Below, piece after piece: positions 16,049 through 25,266 of a stretch of 64,000 nucleotides of DNA. The notes beneath the pieces are model-generated. The model worked only from the letters and a program-made list of their open reading frames with translations. It did not search any database and was not told the DNA's origin. Origin of the DNA: Chloroflexota bacterium. GTDB taxonomy: Bacteria > Chloroflexota > Limnocylindria > P2-11E. The number at the start of each line of letters is the position of its first letter. The first letter of the stretch is position 1. The DNA is taken from contig DAIDAP010000030.1 in the NCBI GenBank assembly GCA_027310565.1, positions 62,001 through 126,000 on the forward strand, written 5' to 3'. The translations under genes and the position numbers were made by a program.

Positions 16049-17920
16049 ATGCAGCTCGGCTCTGCGGTCATCGAGCTCTCGACCGCCGACGCCAAGCTCG
16101 ACGCGGGGCTCGCTGCGGCGAAGCGGAAGGTCACGCAGGCCGCGAGCGAGATCCAGCAGAAGGCAGACCTCGGCGCGGTGCTCGGGCGCTTCTTCAGCGG
16201 TGCCGCGGTCGGTAAGTCGATCGCGCTGCTGGGCGATGCGGTGCGCGCCTCGCGCGAGGAGGAGGTCGGGATCACGCGCCTTGCGACCGCGGTCGACAAC
16301 GCCGGGCTCTCGTGGGATGAGCACGGCGCGGCGATCGAGCGGATCATCCAATCCCGCCAGCGCCTCGCGTACTCCGACGGCGCGCTGCGCGACTCACTTT
16401 CGATCCTGGTCGCGCAGACCGGCAGCGTCACCGACGCGCTGCGGCTGCAGCTCCTCGCGGCCGACATCGCGCGCGGCAAGAACATCGACCTCGCGACCGC
16501 GAGCGAGCTCGTCGGCAAGGTCGCACAGGGCAACACCGCGGTCCTCGCCCGCTACGGCATCGTCCTCGACAAGAACGCCACCGCGCAGGAGGCGCTCGCC
16601 GCGCTCCAGGCGCGCTTTGCCGGCCAGGCCGAGGCCTACGCCGCGACCGCGCAGGGCTCGGCGGACCGCCTCGCGACCGCCTGGGAGAACGCGGTGGAGA
16701 TGGCCGGCGGCGTCGTCGAGGGTGTCCTGCCGATCGTCGCGAACGCCGCGACGGCCTGGTCCGGGCTCGGACGCGAGGGCATCCTCGCCGCGGGCGCGGT
16801 CGCGACCTTCGCGAAGGCGGGCAAGGGCACCGTTCCCGTGCTCACCGGACTGCGTACCGGCATCACGCTGCTCGGCGGAGCGCTGAAGGGCCTCTTCCTC
16901 AACCCGATCGGCATCGCGATCCTTGCGGTCGCCGCACTCGCGGTCGGACTCAAGCTGCTGTACGACCGGAGCGAAGGCTTCCGCCGGGTCGTGAACGGCG
17001 TCGGCGACGCGCTGCGCCGCGTCTTCGGCCCGATCCTCTCGTGGCTCGGCGACCGGCTCGGGGATCTCGGCAAGGCCCTCGGTCTGGTGGGCGACGACGC
17101 GGAGCAGAACCTCGGCGAGGACTTCGAGGATTCTGCCGCTCGGGCGAAGAGCGCGATCCGCGGAATCGGCGACGAGCTCGGCGACCTCAACGAGATGTGG
17201 AAGCCCGCAGGTGCCGACCAGACCGAGAAGTTCCTGCGGGCCATCGGTGCCGACGCGGAGCTCATCAACTCCGCGCTCGACGCTCTGTACAACACCGTCG
17301 GCGCGGACCAGGCGACGCGCTTCAAGAAAGTGACCGACCGCGCGTTCAAGGATCTCTCCGAGCAGTTCGAGCAGTCCGACGCGTACAAGGAAGCGAAGGA
17401 GAACCTCAAGAACGCGCTCGCCATGAGCGAGGCGGACTTCGCCAAGCTCGCGGCGTCGGTGGGCAAGACGCCGGCCCAGTACATGGCGGAGCTGAAAGCG
17501 AACTCCGCCGACGCGGACCGCCTCCTCGAGCACTACCAGGCGCAGCTCGAAGCCGCCATCGGCGCGGCGCGCGAGCGCGGACAGACCGAGCTCAACGAGT
17601 CGAAAGCCGCGGCGGCGCGCACAAGCGATCACATCGCCGCGCTCCACGACCTGCGCGCCGCCTGGGCCGAGGCTGACCAGGCCGCGATCTCCTACTACCG
17701 CGACGTGCTGCGCGGGGTTCCGCCGCGCGCGACCCCGATGAGCCCGGTCAACAGAGCGCTGCAGTCCGGCGGCGACCTGCCGGCGCGTGGTCTCTCGGTC
17801 GTGGTGAACCAGAGCCTCGCGTACTCCGGCGACACGGCGGCGATGGCCTCGCACGCCGCGGGCGAGGTCGTCGACGCGGTGACCGAGGCGATGCGCCAGC
17901 AGCTGCGGAGGATCGCGTAG
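16049..17920 (+). CDS. Tail tape measure protein
   Basis: 623 residues from the ATG at 16049; a GTG at 16043 overlapping the previous stop (GTGA) is an alternative. Helical, with short-phage tape features: SAVIELSTADAKLDAGLAAA at the start, IIQSRQRLAYSDGALRDSL, ASELVGKVAQGNTAVLARYG, QAEAYAATAQGSADRLATAW, a hydrophobic stretch (LFLNPIGIAILAVAALAVGL, about 288-307) and an Asp/Lys-rich second half. Its length sets the tail; by the usual 1.5 Angstrom per residue it would be about 90 nm. The C-terminus (VVNQSLAYSGDTAAMASHAA) is tail-tip-like. Confidence 0.85.
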   Translation: MQLGSAVIELSTADAKLDAGLAAAKRKVTQAASEIQQKADLGAVLGRFFSGAAVGKSIALLGDAVRASREEEVGITRLATAVDNAGLSWDEHGAAIERIIQSRQRLAYSDGALRDSLSILVAQTGSVTDALRLQLLAADIARGKNIDLATASELVGKVAQGNTAVLARYGIVLDKNATAQEALAALQARFAGQAEAYAATAQGSADRLATAWENAVEMAGGVVEGVLPIVANAATAWSGLGREGILAAGAVATFAKAGKGTVPVLTGLRTGITLLGGALKGLFLNPIGIAILAVAALAVGLKLLYDRSEGFRRVVNGVGDALRRVFGPILSWLGDRLGDLGKALGLVGDDAEQNLGEDFEDSAARAKSAIRGIGDELGDLNEMWKPAGADQTEKFLRAIGADAELINSALDALYNTVGADQATRFKKVTDRAFKDLSEQFEQSDAYKEAKENLKNALAMSEADFAKLAASVGKTPAQYMAELKANSADADRLLEHYQAQLEAAIGAARERGQTELNESKAAAARTSDHIAALHDLRAAWAEADQAAISYYRDVLRGVPPRATPMSPVNRALQSGGDLPARGLSVVVNQSLAYSGDTAAMASHAAGEVVDAVTEAMRQQLRRIA

Positions 17921-18292
17921 GTGGCGTACCCGACGCCGCAGATCGGCGGGACCAGCTATTTCCCACTCCCGGACAACTTCGTCCCGTACCACTACGAGGA
18001 CGAGCTGCAGGTCGTCCCGCTCCTTGGGCGCGACCCCGCGCAGGCGGACCGCAACGAGGTGCTGCAGTCGAGCGCGCGCGGCGCCGAGGTCTGCACCTTC
18101 GCCGCGCTCTGCGAAGGCAACGCCGCGAAGGACGCCCTGGTCGCGCTCTGGGGGAGCGAGACGACGCACGACCTCGGCGACGGCGCGGGTGCCCGCGATG
18201 TCGCGGTCGTGAAGGTGGAGACCGCCCTCGCCTCGTGGGCGGATCCCGCGACGCCGATATACGTCGTGACAATCACGACGCGGACGCGCTGA
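17921..18292 (+). CDS. Tail protein of unknown function
   Basis: 123 residues, GTG directly after the tape measure stop. GTSYFPLPDNFVPYHYEDEL, then VPLLGRDPAQADRNEVLQSS and KVETALASWADPATPIYVVT. Position between tape measure and hub suggests a distal-tail component. Overlaps the next start by one base (TGATG). Confidence 0.55.
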   Translation: MAYPTPQIGGTSYFPLPDNFVPYHYEDELQVVPLLGRDPAQADRNEVLQSSARGAEVCTFAALCEGNAAKDALVALWGSETTHDLGDGAGARDVAVVKVETALASWADPATPIYVVTITTRTR

Positions 18293-21216
18293 TGCGCGCG
18301 CTCACCGCGAACGAGCAGGCCATCCTCAAGAGCCGCTTCCAGGCAGGGGCGGACGGGCATCGCCAGCAAGTCCTGCTCACCGCGACGACCGGTGCGACGG
18401 CGCAGTTCAGCCGCCAGGACTTCCCGTGGGTGCAGCAGCTCTCGAGCTACCAGGCCGGGCTGCTCTTCTACGGCGTCGCCGGCGGCGTCGGCGGGGTGTG
18501 GTTCGTCCGCTACATCAGCCAGCACGCGCTCGAGTACGCGACGCGGCTGTTCGCGTACAGCACCTCGGCGTTCGGCTTGGTGCGCTACCGCGGGTTGCTC
18601 ATGGCGATCTGCTGGAAGCCGAGCGACGGCAGCGTCGTGTACCGCACGTCCTCCGACGGCGCGGGCCTGCTCTGGTCCGATGAGGCGACGCTCCTGCCCG
18701 CGTCGAGCTACGCCGCGGCGGAGGTCGGCTGGGGCGGCAACCACATCGACAGTCCGTCCTTCCAGCCGGCGACGACGCAGGACGGCCTGACGCTGCTGCT
18801 CTTCACGAAGGCCGCGGCGAGCAACGTCCTGAACTACGCCGCGACGAGCGACGCCGACCCGACCGCAGGATGGAGCGCGGTCGCGACGACCGGGCTCACC
18901 ATCCCGAGCTTCAAGCGCAACTACGGCGGGTCGAGCGCGCGCAACCAGGGCACCCAGCGCGTGTTCATCGCCTGCGAGAGCAAGACCGCGGGCACCTGGG
19001 TCGTCGCCTGCGAATCGGATGACGGCGACTGGCACGCCAACCACATGGCGACCCGTGGCACGCTCGGCGGCACCTGGACGCGGACGCTCAACGCGGGCTA
19101 CGGCGGCGGGCTCAGCGGGAGCCAGGGCGCCAACGGCGGGGTCTTCTGGGACCGAAGCGGCGACCTCCTCTTCTACGTGATGAGCGACAACGGCGACAGC
19201 CTCACCGCGTACCGCTCGACCGACAGCGGCGCCACCTGGACGAGCCTCGGCGAGCAGATGCCGAGCGGGCTGCCGAACGGCCTCGGGATCGGCGGCGGCT
19301 GCGGCTTCGCGATCGACACGTACGACTTCGTCGAGTACCTCTGGGGCCGCCACTGGGACAGTGGGCTGCTCGGGGTAAGCGGGCTCAAGGCCGCGGGCAG
19401 TGCGAGTGAGGCGAACTTCAGCAAGCTCGGCGCGGGCAGCTACGGCACGTTCACCACGACCAGCGTCGACGTGAGCGACCGGGTGATCGCGATCTCGACG
19501 CAGAAGGACGACGAGGCGTCCGCGGCGGGGTTCTCGGTCGAGCTGCGCAATGACGACCTCGCGCTCTCGATCAACGACGACACCAAGACGCTCCACGTCT
19601 ACGCGCGCGCGAACGTGCAGGTCGAGATCTCCCAGTGGCACGGCACCGTGGCGAACAAGGTTCGGACCTTCTTCGGCATCACCGACCGCGCCGAGGAGGA
19701 TGCCGGGCGCGGGACGGTCGTGCTCTCGGGGCGCGACCGCGCCAAGAAGCTCATCGAGCAGGACGTGCTCCCGGTCGCGCCGCAGACCCTCGACCAGCCG
19801 GGCTACGTCCGCGACATGGCGAACTTCGTCTACCTGAACAAGACCCCGAGCGAGGTCTACGCGGACCTGCTCGCGCACGCCGGTCTGGTGCCGGCGGCGT
19901 CCTCGAGCTTCCTGCCCTCCACGTTCGTCTTCCGCGAGCTGGTCTTCTCGAGCGGCTCGCTCATGGAGGCCGCGCGGCAGGCCGCGACGGCCGCCGGCGA
20001 GCTCGTCTACTTCGACGAGGACGGGACGATGCGCAACGCCTTCCGCTATGGCCCGCAGGTGGCGAGCGTCTGGACGTTCCGCGCGAGCGAGGACCTGGTG
20101 AGCCTGCGCACGACGACGAGCGACGAGAACGTCGCCACGCGCGTGCGCGTCATCGGGCGCGCGAACCTCGGGGCGAAGTACCTGCGCGAGCAGTTCATCT
20201 GGCCAGGGAAGGGCGCGCCGGCGGCGATCGAGTACGACCCGACCACGAAGACGGTGTGGTACCTCGACTACGACCGGCACCTCTACCGCCTGGACCCCGC
20301 GGCGAACATGGCCGTCCTCGAGGACACCGACCTCTCCTCCTGGCTCGCCTGGCCCGATGGCCTCGCCCTGGATCCGCTCGACGGGCACCTCTGGGTCAGC
20401 GACGGCTACGACGCGACGACGGGGAACAACGCGAATCGCACGTACCGCAAGATCGACCGCGGCACGAAGGCAACGCTCGCGGGGCCGTTCACAAACCCCG
20501 ACGGCGACCACTGCGCCATCCACGCCTACGACGCCGGCGGCGGCACCGTGCGTCTTTTCATGACGACGTACACGAGCGGCCAGCTCGTGCGCATGAACAC
20601 CGACGGCACCGAATCGAGCCGCGTCGACTCGCCCAAGACGCTCCCGACCGGCCTCACCTCGGACGGCGGTGGCGGCTACTACCTCTCGGCCTGGGAGCAG
20701 ACCAGCCTCTTCCAGATCGCCTTCGACGGCACGATCACGAACGAGATCGCGCAGCCCGCCAAGAACGCGAACGAGCTCGGCTTCGACTCGGGGGACGCCG
20801 GGCTCTACGAGGTGTTCAAGGACGAGAACACCATCGTGAAGTACGCGGTCGCGGGGACGCCGGAGTCGGCCGAGCGGGCCACGCTCTTCGAGGCGGTGGA
20901 CACCGACCTCGAGATCTCACTCGGCGGCGAGGTGCGCCGCTACACGCTCGTCGACCTCGGGATCACCGACCTCGCGCAGGCCGCAGCCGCCGCGCGCCGC
21001 CTGCTCGCGAGGCTCAGCCGGCAGCAGGTCCTGCAGGTCGTTGGCGCCGTCGGCAACCCCGGGCTGCAGCTGCACGACCGCGTGACGATCGTGTCGCCTG
21101 GGCAGGGCATCGCGAGCGGCGACTACCTCGTGCGCTCCATCCGCGCCGACCAGACCGCGGCCGACGGGACGTACCTCACGGTGCTCGTGCTCGAGCCGTA
21201 CTCGGCGGACTACTGA
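18292..21216 (+). CDS. Tail hub/fibre protein with Asp-box and beta-propeller insertions
   Basis: 974 residues from the ATG overlapping the previous stop. N-terminal third (about 30-375) is sialidase-like: a canonical Asp box YRSTDSGATWTSLG near 310 and a weaker SSDGAGLLWSDE near 120. The middle (about 385-640) has tail-hub strands (VDVSDRVIAISTQKDDEASA, VVLSGRDRAKKLIEQDVLPV). About 640-865 is an NHL/SMP-30-like propeller (VWYLDYDRHLYRLDPAAN, GLALDPLDGHLWVSDGYDA, GGGYYLSAWEQTSLFQIAFD). The end (TLVDLGITDLAQAAAAARRL, GDYLVRSIRADQTAADG) returns to hub-type sequence, so the propeller looks inserted. Likely binds or digests surface glycans. Confidence 0.65.
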   Translation: MRALTANEQAILKSRFQAGADGHRQQVLLTATTGATAQFSRQDFPWVQQLSSYQAGLLFYGVAGGVGGVWFVRYISQHALEYATRLFAYSTSAFGLVRYRGLLMAICWKPSDGSVVYRTSSDGAGLLWSDEATLLPASSYAAAEVGWGGNHIDSPSFQPATTQDGLTLLLFTKAAASNVLNYAATSDADPTAGWSAVATTGLTIPSFKRNYGGSSARNQGTQRVFIACESKTAGTWVVACESDDGDWHANHMATRGTLGGTWTRTLNAGYGGGLSGSQGANGGVFWDRSGDLLFYVMSDNGDSLTAYRSTDSGATWTSLGEQMPSGLPNGLGIGGGCGFAIDTYDFVEYLWGRHWDSGLLGVSGLKAAGSASEANFSKLGAGSYGTFTTTSVDVSDRVIAISTQKDDEASAAGFSVELRNDDLALSINDDTKTLHVYARANVQVEISQWHGTVANKVRTFFGITDRAEEDAGRGTVVLSGRDRAKKLIEQDVLPVAPQTLDQPGYVRDMANFVYLNKTPSEVYADLLAHAGLVPAASSSFLPSTFVFRELVFSSGSLMEAARQAATAAGELVYFDEDGTMRNAFRYGPQVASVWTFRASEDLVSLRTTTSDENVATRVRVIGRANLGAKYLREQFIWPGKGAPAAIEYDPTTKTVWYLDYDRHLYRLDPAANMAVLEDTDLSSWLAWPDGLALDPLDGHLWVSDGYDATTGNNANRTYRKIDRGTKATLAGPFTNPDGDHCAIHAYDAGGGTVRLFMTTYTSGQLVRMNTDGTESSRVDSPKTLPTGLTSDGGGGYYLSAWEQTSLFQIAFDGTITNEIAQPAKNANELGFDSGDAGLYEVFKDENTIVKYAVAGTPESAERATLFEAVDTDLEISLGGEVRRYTLVDLGITDLAQAAAAARRLLARLSRQQVLQVVGAVGNPGLQLHDRVTIVSPGQGIASGDYLVRSIRADQTAADGTYLTVLVLEPYSADY

Positions 21217-21947
21217 TGGCGGGGTCGAGCGAGCGCCCCGAGCTGCTGGTGACGCTGCTGCGCGAGGCGATCGAGCGCAGCCGCCTGAAGGGCATCACCG
21301 CGCAGACGCTGAGCTACGTCCCCGGCAGCGGCGTCCTCGACGTCGACACCTCGCTCTGGGTCCCGCGCGTGCTCTCGGCGAAGGGCGACGTCCTCGGCTT
21401 CGACGGCACGGGGTACGTCCGCGTGCCGGTCTCGACGAACGGGGAGCCGCTGATCGCAGACAGCGCGACTGCGGCGGGCGTGCGCTTCGGCGAGATGCCG
21501 CCGGCGGCGATCGACCAGACCGGCGCGAGCCCAGGCGATGCGCTCGTCGCTGGCGCGACCGCGGCCGCGCTCGTCCCGCAGTACGCCGACGTCGAGATCA
21601 TCCTCAACGCTGGCGGGGCGGTCGTGCCCCAGGCGCAGGTCAAGATGGACATCGAGATCCCCTTCGCTGCGGACGTCGTCGGCTGGCACCTGTACGCGGA
21701 CGTCGTGACGACGACGCGCATCGACCTGTGGCTCGATAGCTACGCGAACTTCCCGCCGACCGCGGCGGACACGATGCCCGGGGCGGACGCGAACAAGCCG
21801 CAGCTCGCCGCCGCGGTCGCGGCGGCCGGCGGCGTCGCGGGCTGGTCGAAGACGCAGATCGCCGCGGGCGACATCCTCCGCGTCCACCTCGACACCAACA
21901 GCGCGGGCGCGCTGCTGACCTGCGCCGTGAAGCTGCGGAAGCGCTGA
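21216..21947 (+). CDS. Tail fibre-type protein
   Basis: 243 residues, ATG overlapping the hub stop (TGATG). N-terminal helix (ELLVTLLREAIERSRLKGIT), then beta-rich sequence: GVLDVDTSLWVPRVLSAKGD, VRVPVSTNGEPLIADSATAA, DVEIILNAGGAVVPQAQVKM, and DIEIPFAADVVGWHLYADVV, where hydrophobic ligands may bind. Ends with a lysine-rich strand (TCAVKLRKR). Probably a receptor-facing appendage; exact role unknown. Confidence 0.55.
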   Translation: MAGSSERPELLVTLLREAIERSRLKGITAQTLSYVPGSGVLDVDTSLWVPRVLSAKGDVLGFDGTGYVRVPVSTNGEPLIADSATAAGVRFGEMPPAAIDQTGASPGDALVAGATAAALVPQYADVEIILNAGGAVVPQAQVKMDIEIPFAADVVGWHLYADVVTTTRIDLWLDSYANFPPTAADTMPGADANKPQLAAAVAAAGGVAGWSKTQIAAGDILRVHLDTNSAGALLTCAVKLRKR

Positions 21948-21959
21948 GGGAGGGACGTC

Positions 21960-23012
21960 ATGGCCTGCTTGTTCATGGACTCGTTCGACCACTACGCGAA
22001 CACGACGCAGATGCTGAAGAAGTGGACGTCGGTCTCGGGGAGCTCGACGATCCAGCCGAGCGCGGTCGGGCGCAACGGCACCAATGGCTTCCTCTCGCAG
22101 TCGGGCGCGAACGCCATCCAGCTCCCGGTGAAGGTCCTGCCGTCGACGTACGCGACGCTGATCATCGGGGTCGCCTTCCAGCCGCTCGCGTCGATGACCT
22201 CGGACTGCATCGTCCTGCAGCTGCGCGACGCGCTCGCGGGCGGCGAGCAGCTCTCGGTGCGCTTCCAGCGCTCGACGAACAAGCTCTATGTCTCGCGCAA
22301 CGGCACCACGCTCGCGGTGGGCACCACGGTCCTCAGCTACGGCGTCTACTACTACGTCGAGCTCAAGGCGACGATCCACAACACCGTCGGCGCGTACGAG
22401 GTCCATCTCAACAGCTCGGCCGAGCCGAACCTGACCGCGTCGGGTGTGAACACCCGCGGCATCGGGACCAACAACTCCGCGGACTCGGTGTCGTGCGGCG
22501 GCGCGACCGGCACGAACGTCCCGAGCGCGTACTGGGACGACTTCTACTGCTGCGACACCAGCGGCTCGGTCAACATCGACTTCCTCGGCGACGTCGCGAT
22601 CCAGTGCCTGCTGCCGAACGGCGACGGCGCGAATCAGCAATGGACGCCGAGCAGCGGCACGACCCACTACACCCTCGTCGACGAGACCACCCCGAACGAC
22701 GACACGGACTACGTCTCCGACGCGACCGCCGGCGATCGCGACACCTACACGTACGGCGACCTGCGCGCCGCGACGGGGAACGTGCTGGCGGTGCAGGTGC
22801 TCATCTACGCGCGCAAGGACGATGCGGGCACTCGGCAGATCGCGCCGGTCGTGCGCATCTCGGGAACGAACTACGACGGCGCGACGCTGCCCAACCTCGG
22901 GACGACCTACACCTGGTACCCGGCTCTCTATGAGACGAGCCCGGCGAGCGCGGCCGCGTGGACGGTGAGCGAGGTCAACGCCGCAGAGTTCGGCGTGAAG
23001 CTGGTCGCATAG
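21960..23012 (+). CDS. LamG/ConA-like phage surface protein
   Basis: 350 residues; ATG with GAGGGAGGG upstream. Opens MACLFMDSFDHYANTTQMLK, a start typical of a widespread phage structural family, then FLSQSGANAIQLPVKVLPS, YATLIIGVAFQPLASMTSDC, LYVSRNGTTLAVGTTVLSYG, VYYYVELKATIHNTVGAYEV. The second half (DDFYCCDTSGSVNIDFLGDV and following strands) is another beta domain, with an expected surface location. Predicted to be a virion side-fibre or tail-tip protein. Confidence 0.65.
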   Translation: MACLFMDSFDHYANTTQMLKKWTSVSGSSTIQPSAVGRNGTNGFLSQSGANAIQLPVKVLPSTYATLIIGVAFQPLASMTSDCIVLQLRDALAGGEQLSVRFQRSTNKLYVSRNGTTLAVGTTVLSYGVYYYVELKATIHNTVGAYEVHLNSSAEPNLTASGVNTRGIGTNNSADSVSCGGATGTNVPSAYWDDFYCCDTSGSVNIDFLGDVAIQCLLPNGDGANQQWTPSSGTTHYTLVDETTPNDDTDYVSDATAGDRDTYTYGDLRAATGNVLAVQVLIYARKDDAGTRQIAPVVRISGTNYDGATLPNLGTTYTWYPALYETSPASAAAWTVSEVNAAEFGVKLVA

Positions 23013-23013
23013 C

Positions 23014-23268
23014 GTGGCCGCCCGCACTTCGCAAGAACCGGCCGAGCTCCTCGTCCAGCCGACGAGCGAGAAGGGCCGACTCTCGCAGGCGCCTGTCGAG
23101 GCGATGGTCCTGCCGACCGACGAGCGCGGGCGGCTCTCGCAGGAGCCGGTCGAGGTGATGGTCCGGCCGGCGAGCGAGAGCGCCCGCGCGTGCCAGGTCC
23201 TCGTCGAGGTGCTCACGCGCAAGCCACCGTCGGGCGGGTCGTACGCGTTCATCCTCGGGGCCGGCTGA
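23014..23268 (+). CDS. Short repeat protein (SQxPVE repeats)
   Basis: 84 residues, GTG start one base after the previous stop. Built of about 21-residue repeats: TSQEPAELLVQPTSEKGR, LSQAPVEAMVLPTDERGR, LSQEPVEVMVRPASESAR and a fourth worn copy ACQVLVEVL. Each unit is S-Q-x-(P/A)-V-E-x-x-V-x-P-x-x-E. Similar SQ..VEVL repeats occur in phage tail-fibre neighbours; probably a small virion adhesin or spacer. Ends in a Gly-rich tail. Confidence 0.55.
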   Translation: MAARTSQEPAELLVQPTSEKGRLSQAPVEAMVLPTDERGRLSQEPVEVMVRPASESARACQVLVEVLTRKPPSGGSYAFILGAG

Positions 23269-23328
23269 GTCCGTGGCCGCGCTCGTGTCGGCTCGCTTCC
23301 GGCGCGCGACGGTAAGGATGTCGCTCCC

Positions 23329-23586
23329 ATGACGATCGATCAGTTCCTAGCCTCCGGTGCGACAGCGCTCACGCTTTCGCTCGCGTTCCTGTGGCTGCTC
23401 GTCACCGAGCGGATCGTGCCCAAGGGCCGCCTCGACGACGAGAAGGCGAGAACGGCGAAGGCCGAGGAGCGCGAGAGCCGCGCCATCGCGGGCTGGGAGC
23501 GCCAGACCGCAGCGACGGACAAGCTCGCGGTCGCGATCGACTCGTATCGAACGGCGGTGGAGGGCCGGCATGCGCCTTCGGCGTGA
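23329..23586 (+). CDS. Small membrane protein of the lysis region
   Basis: 85 residues. One transmembrane segment near the N-terminus (ALTLSLAFLWLLVTERIV), then a long charged helix (KARTAKAEERESRAIAGWER). N-in or N-out cannot be decided. The layout resembles single-span holin- or spanin-like proteins. It overlaps the next ORF by 17 bases. Confidence 0.55.
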   Translation: MTIDQFLASGATALTLSLAFLWLLVTERIVPKGRLDDEKARTAKAEERESRAIAGWERQTAATDKLAVAIDSYRTAVEGRHAPSA

Positions 23587-23761
23587 ACTGCGTCGGCTCC
23601 TGCACCTCGACCGTCTCGAGGCCGAGACTCCCGAGGACCGCGCACGTCGCGAGCGCCTGGAGCGGCAGGAAGTGCGACACCGCCGCGCGCTCGAGCACGC
23701 CGAGCAGGTAATCGCCGAAGTGCGTCGCGCCCAGCGGCTCATCGAGGGGCATCGCTCGTGA
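23570..23761 (+). CDS. Small basic coiled-coil protein
   Basis: 63 residues, ATG inside the preceding gene's end. Almost entirely one Arg/Glu-rich helix (RLRRELRRLLHLDRLEAETP, RRERLERQEVRHRRALEHAE). Stop overlaps the next GTG. Small late phage gene of unknown role, perhaps a partner of the membrane proteins on both sides. Confidence 0.5.
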   Translation: MRLRRELRRLLHLDRLEAETPEDRARRERLERQEVRHRRALEHAEQVIAEVRRAQRLIEGHRS

Positions 23762-24087
23762 ACCCCTTCGACCTCGTCGTCGCGATGTTCGTGCTGGCGC
23801 CGGCCGCCGGCATCGCGGCGACGGCGTATCTCTGGCACCTCTACCACTCGGACCCCGCGCGGCCGCGCTCGTGGCTCCTGCTTCTGCTCGCGCGCGGCGC
23901 GACCGCGGTGAACCTCGCTGCCCTCTACTTCGCCGCTCTCGCCGCGGCGCGCCTTCTGGGCACCGACATCCCGCGCTGGACCTTCGCCCCGACCGCGCTC
24001 GCGCTGCTCTTGCTTGAAGCCGTGCCCGTGTACGGCGCGGCGGTCATGTACGGCCGGGGCCGCGCAGAAGAAAGGAACAAGCGATGA
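23758..24087 (+). CDS. Three-span membrane protein (holin-like)
   Basis: 109 residues, GTG overlapping the previous stop (GTGA). Three hydrophobic segments: FDLVVAMFVLAPAAGIAATA, LLLLLARGATAVNLAALYFA and ALALLLLEAVPVYGAAVMYG, with a charged C-terminal tail (GRGRAEERNKR). Size and topology fit a class I holin. Immediately precedes and overlaps the amidase gene (ATGA). Confidence 0.55.
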   Translation: MNPFDLVVAMFVLAPAAGIAATAYLWHLYHSDPARPRSWLLLLLARGATAVNLAALYFAALAAARLLGTDIPRWTFAPTALALLLLEAVPVYGAAVMYGRGRAEERNKR

Positions 24088-24824
24088 GGGCGCTCGTGCA
24101 CCGCAGCCACCACTCGACCTCGCGTCCCGACGGCTGGAGCGGTGCGCCGGATGAGGCCCGCTACATCGGCGAGCTCGTCGACCGGCTCATCGCCGTCGCC
24201 GCGCCGCTCGGCGTCGACGTCGTCACCGTCGATGGCGACCTTCTCGACCACCCCGAGTTCGGTGATCCGACGTACGAGGTGTTCTGGGCGCCGCACTACG
24301 AGAGCGACACGCATGGCTCGAGTGGCTCGGGCTGGTTCTGGGGCCGGGCCGCCCGCTCGCTGACTGGGACCGAGGACGACCGTCTCGGCGCGATCTTCGG
24401 GCGCCGCTACCGAGAGCTGACCTCATCGACTGGTGGCCCGCCGCAGCGTCAGGACTGGATGACCGTGAACGTCACCGACTACTACGGCTTCCGCCTCGAC
24501 CGCGCGGTGCCCGGGATCCTCACCGAGCTCGGGATTGGCGCGCCCGGCGCCGCGGACCACGACTGGCTCCGCGCGCACACCGACGACATCGCGCGCGTCA
24601 TCGCGCTCTCGATCGCGGAGTACGGCGGCCTCTGGCCGCGAAGGGAGGTGGGCATGGACAGCGAACAGGAAGAGCGGCTCGTCGACGCGATAGTCGAGAC
24701 CGGCAAGCAGGTCGCGGCGTCGGCCGCCGTGTACGCCGCGCGCGTGCAGCGTGGCCTCGACGTCGAGACCGGCAAGCCCTTCGACCCGACCACCACACCC
24801 GTCGATCCGCGCGTGCGCACTTGA
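24084..24824 (+). CDS. Endolysin, amidase_3-like
   Basis: 246 residues. VHRSHHSTSRPDGWSGAPDE, APLGVDVVTVDGDLLDHPEF, VFWAPHYESDTHGSSGSGWF, DRLGAIFGRRYRELTSSTG, VNVTDYYGFRLDRAVPGILT and ELGIGAPGAADHDWLRAHTD match the N-acetylmuramoyl-L-alanine amidase layout: early His, an Asp/Glu after 'GAPDE', a second His in 'APHYESD', and a late Glu (LTELGIG) as catalytic residue. Cleaves peptidoglycan at lysis. The C-terminal 45 residues are a variable region, perhaps for cell-wall binding. Confidence 0.65.
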   Translation: MRALVHRSHHSTSRPDGWSGAPDEARYIGELVDRLIAVAAPLGVDVVTVDGDLLDHPEFGDPTYEVFWAPHYESDTHGSSGSGWFWGRAARSLTGTEDDRLGAIFGRRYRELTSSTGGPPQRQDWMTVNVTDYYGFRLDRAVPGILTELGIGAPGAADHDWLRAHTDDIARVIALSIAEYGGLWPRREVGMDSEQEERLVDAIVETGKQVAASAAVYAARVQRGLDVETGKPFDPTTTPVDPRVRT

Positions 24825-24837
24825 AGGGAGACTCCAC

Positions 24838-25137
24838 ATGGACACGACACAGACCATCGCGCTCGCCATCGCCGGCGTCGTGCTCCCGGTCGTCCAGGAG
24901 AAGATCGCGGGCGCGAAGATCGAAGGACCGCCCGCGGTCTGGCTGAACTTCGCTGCCGCCGTCGCGATTGCGATCACCGCGACCGCGCTCTCGGGCGGGC
25001 TCGGCCCATACGACCTCAGCGACCCCACCGCGTTCGTCGCCGCGATGCTCGGCAAGGCCGCCGGCATCTTCGCGCTCTCGCAGATCGTCTTCCACTCGGC
25101 TCAGCCGGTGGTCGCGAAGATCGGCGGAACTGCCTGA
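24838..25137 (+). CDS. Holin-like membrane protein
   Basis: 99 residues from the ATG at 24838 with AAGGGAG upstream. Hydrophobic segments TIALAIAGVVLPVVQEKI, VWLNFAAAVAIAITATALSG and MLGKAAGIFALSQIVFHSAQ with few charges. Small size and place after the amidase fit a holin; with the gene at 23758 there would be two candidates. Last gene of the late operon; about 130 bases later the cargo begins. Confidence 0.6.
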   Translation: MDTTQTIALAIAGVVLPVVQEKIAGAKIEGPPAVWLNFAAAVAIAITATALSGGLGPYDLSDPTAFVAAMLGKAAGIFALSQIVFHSAQPVVAKIGGTA

Positions 25138-25266
25138 AGCTGCCCTCGTGCGCCACGCTCCATGCCCGACCAACTTTCCCGATTGGACCGTGGGAGGGAC
25201 AATTCGGGCTGCTAGCCTGACATCCGATCCGATCGCGGGACCTGGCGATGTGGGAGGGAAGGCGCG

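Noticed and set aside
17992..20523. 843-codon open frame on the minus strand, opposite the tail genes
   Set aside because: Its composition (Arg/Val/Ala/Glu-rich, no domain) is that of a G/C third-position shadow of the tail genes 17921-21216, which are clearly coding.
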